From positions 1 through 14,464 of the forward strand of contig JBEKNT010000147.1 of NCBI GenBank assembly GCA_049522565.1: 14,464 nucleotides of DNA. The letters run 5' to 3'. The notes under the pieces are model-generated. The model was not told where the DNA came from and did not search any database. It saw nothing but the letters and a program-made list of their open reading frames with translations. The position numbers and the translations under genes are program-made. This document shows positions 13,369-14,464 of this stretch, one piece after another. The first letter of the stretch is position 1, and each line of letters starts with the position of its first letter. The DNA comes from JASHVB01 sp049522565. Its GTDB lineage: Bacteria > Pseudomonadota > Alphaproteobacteria > Acetobacterales > Acetobacteraceae.

Positions 13369-14307
13369 ATGTCGGAAGCCGCCACGGCGTTGATCCTCAG
13401 CGAGCCCCTGGTCGGCCTGCAAGCGCAGGCGATCGGCTTGGCGGAAGCCGCGCGCCTGCCGCACGAGTTGCGCGCCCTGACGCCTCGGGCGCCCTGGAAA
13501 TGGGTGGCGGCAAAGCTATGGCCGAAACCGCTCGCCGCCGTGGCGGAGTCGCTGCGCGCACCCTTGCCGGGGCTGATCATCGCCTGCGGCGGCATGGGCG
13601 GCGCGGTCGCCGCCGCGCTCCGCCGCGGCAGCCGCATCGTGGTGCAGGTTCAGCACCCGCGCCTGGACCCGCGTCGCTTCGACCTGATCGTGGTGAACCG
13701 GCATGACGAGCTGACCGGCCCCAACGTCGTGGTCACCCGCACCGCGCTGCACCGGGCGACCCCGGACCGGCTGGCCGCCGCCGCCACCGCCTGGCGCGAC
13801 CGGCTCGCCCACCTGCCCCGCCCCCTGGTCGCCGTCCTGATTGGTGGCAGCAACGGCCGGTACCGCCTGGACGCCTCCGTTGCCGCGCAGCTTGCCGGAT
13901 CGCTGGCCGGGATGTTGCAGCGCGACCGGATCGGTCTTGCCGTCACCCCGTCTCGACGCACGGATCCCGCCGCGGTCAAGGTGCTGCGCAAGTCGCTGGA
14001 ACCGCTGGGCGCCTACATCTGGGACGGCGTCGGCGAGAACCCGTATTTCGGTATGCTGGGGCTGGCCGACGCGATCGTGGTGACGCAGGACAGCGTGTCG
14101 ATGATCTCCGAGGCCGCCGCGACCACCGCCCCCGTGCTGATCGCACCGCTGCCCGGCCGCTCCCGCCGGCAGGCGCTGTTCCTGGACGACATGCGGGCCG
14201 AGGACCGGGTGCGCTGGTTCGAGGGCCGTTTCACGACCTGGAAGGTCGCACCGCTGGACGATACGCCGGTCGCCGCGGCCGAGCTGCGCCGGCGGCTGGG
14301 CCTCTGA
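13369..14307 (+). CDS. ELM1-family protein (DUF1022, COG3660)
   Basis: The 312-residue protein matches the 'mitochondrial fission ELM1' family, named from a plant dynamin-associated protein. Its bacterial members have a GT-B-like two-lobed look and no established reaction. Visible marks are LSEPLVGLQAQAIGLAEA (10-27), the central LIGGSNGRY (157-165), and the C-terminal SMISEAAATTAPVLIAPLPG region resembling nucleotide-sugar or acceptor sites of GT-B enzymes. ATG 13369 starts MSEAATALILSEP, right before the family domain, but its ribosome site is weak. An in-frame GTG at 13273 has a good AGGAAGG (13261-13267) 5 nt upstream and would add 32 low-complexity residues. It follows the GGDEF-EAL gene by 141 nt, with a 7-bp stem possible at 13280-13314 between them. 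Functional link to c-di-GMP is not evident. Confidence 0.85.
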   Translation: MSEAATALILSEPLVGLQAQAIGLAEAARLPHELRALTPRAPWKWVAAKLWPKPLAAVAESLRAPLPGLIIACGGMGGAVAAALRRGSRIVVQVQHPRLDPRRFDLIVVNRHDELTGPNVVVTRTALHRATPDRLAAAATAWRDRLAHLPRPLVAVLIGGSNGRYRLDASVAAQLAGSLAGMLQRDRIGLAVTPSRRTDPAAVKVLRKSLEPLGAYIWDGVGENPYFGMLGLADAIVVTQDSVSMISEAAATTAPVLIAPLPGRSRRQALFLDDMRAEDRVRWFEGRFTTWKVAPLDDTPVAAAELRRRLGL

Positions 14308-14358
14308 GCCGGATACTGTTGGCAGTGTCACGCATGGCCTGGCGGACTGCGGAAGCAT

Positions 14359-14430
14359 CGGGGGCTTTGCCCCCGAACCCCCACCAAGGGGCGCTGCCCC
14401 TTGGAGCCCCGCCAAGGGCGGAGCCCTTGG
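14359..14430. repeat. Three consecutive GC-rich hairpins (palindromic intergenic repeat)
   Basis: Just after the ELM1-family gene come three perfect hairpins with 3-nt loops: CGGGGGC-TTT-GCCCCCG (14359-14375), CCAAGGGGC-GCT-GCCCCTTGG (14384-14404) and CCAAGGGC-GGA-GCCCTTGG (14412-14430). The second and third share the CCAAGGG arm and look like related units. Such arrays of short-loop palindromes are characteristic of multicopy intergenic repeats, and I recall similar ones in Acetobacteraceae genomes. It may also end transcription of the ELM1-family gene, though no T-run follows. An open frame on the minus strand through it is only a consequence of the repeat. Confidence 0.8.
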
Positions 14431-14464
14431 GACCCTTCACTTGGTTGGATGGACGGGAGGGGGG

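Noticed and set aside
11059..13464. Minus-strand open frame (801 codons) opposite the GGDEF-EAL gene
   Set aside because: The translation is Arg/Gln/His-rich with no motif, while the plus strand gives an intact multi-domain protein.
14231..14440. Small minus-strand open frame at the right edge
   Set aside because: It is made by the palindromic repeats and the antisense end of the ELM1-family gene, and its translation is low complexity.

Overview
The window is GC-rich, densely coded bacterial chromosome. It carries an MEP-pathway isoprenoid set next to the hopanoid gene hpnH, an ELM1-family gene, and GC-rich hairpin repeats between genes. This combination suggests an alphaproteobacterium, most likely of the Acetobacteraceae. 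The taxonomy is inferred from gene content and style; no RNA gene is present to confirm it.

Left part (1-5161): two divergent isoprenoid operons. On the minus strand, ispA (short-chain prenyl diphosphate synthase) is followed 18 nt later by dxs, which runs off the left edge. On the plus strand, ispH is followed 14 nt later by hpnH. Together they supply IPP/DMAPP, condense them to FPP, and begin building extended hopanoids. The 357-nt divergent region holds a 14-bp tandem repeat, a perfect 22-bp palindrome and two further stem-loops ahead of ispH.

Middle part (5162-7769): a small AbrB/MazE-type antitoxin and PIN-domain toxin pair with overlapping stop and start and a perfect 18-bp operator-like palindrome. 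Next is a convergent alpha/beta-hydrolase-fold protein whose nucleophile position is alanine. It is divergent from an HD-type phosphohydrolase (COG4339-like). The intervening promoter region has an interrupted palindrome around a TATAAT box. The 3' end of the HD gene lies in one arm of a large imperfect inverted repeat.

Right part (7770-14464): on the minus strand, a TfdA-like Fe(II)/2-oxoglutarate dioxygenase is followed 4 nt later by an exported metallo-beta-lactamase-fold protein. Upstream of both lies a probable SPOR-domain cell-envelope protein. On the plus strand, a large membrane sensor carries intact GGDEF and EAL domains, followed by an ELM1-family (DUF1022) protein. The window closes with three consecutive near-perfect GC-rich hairpins typical of a multicopy intergenic repeat.

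I found no tRNA, rRNA, CRISPR array, transposase or phage gene. Most of the window looks like ordinary chromosome. The least explained items are the structured ispH leader, the Ala-nucleophile hydrolase, the TfdA/metallo-hydrolase pair and the inverted repeat that forms the end of the HD gene. I see no clear evidence of a wholly new multi-gene system.
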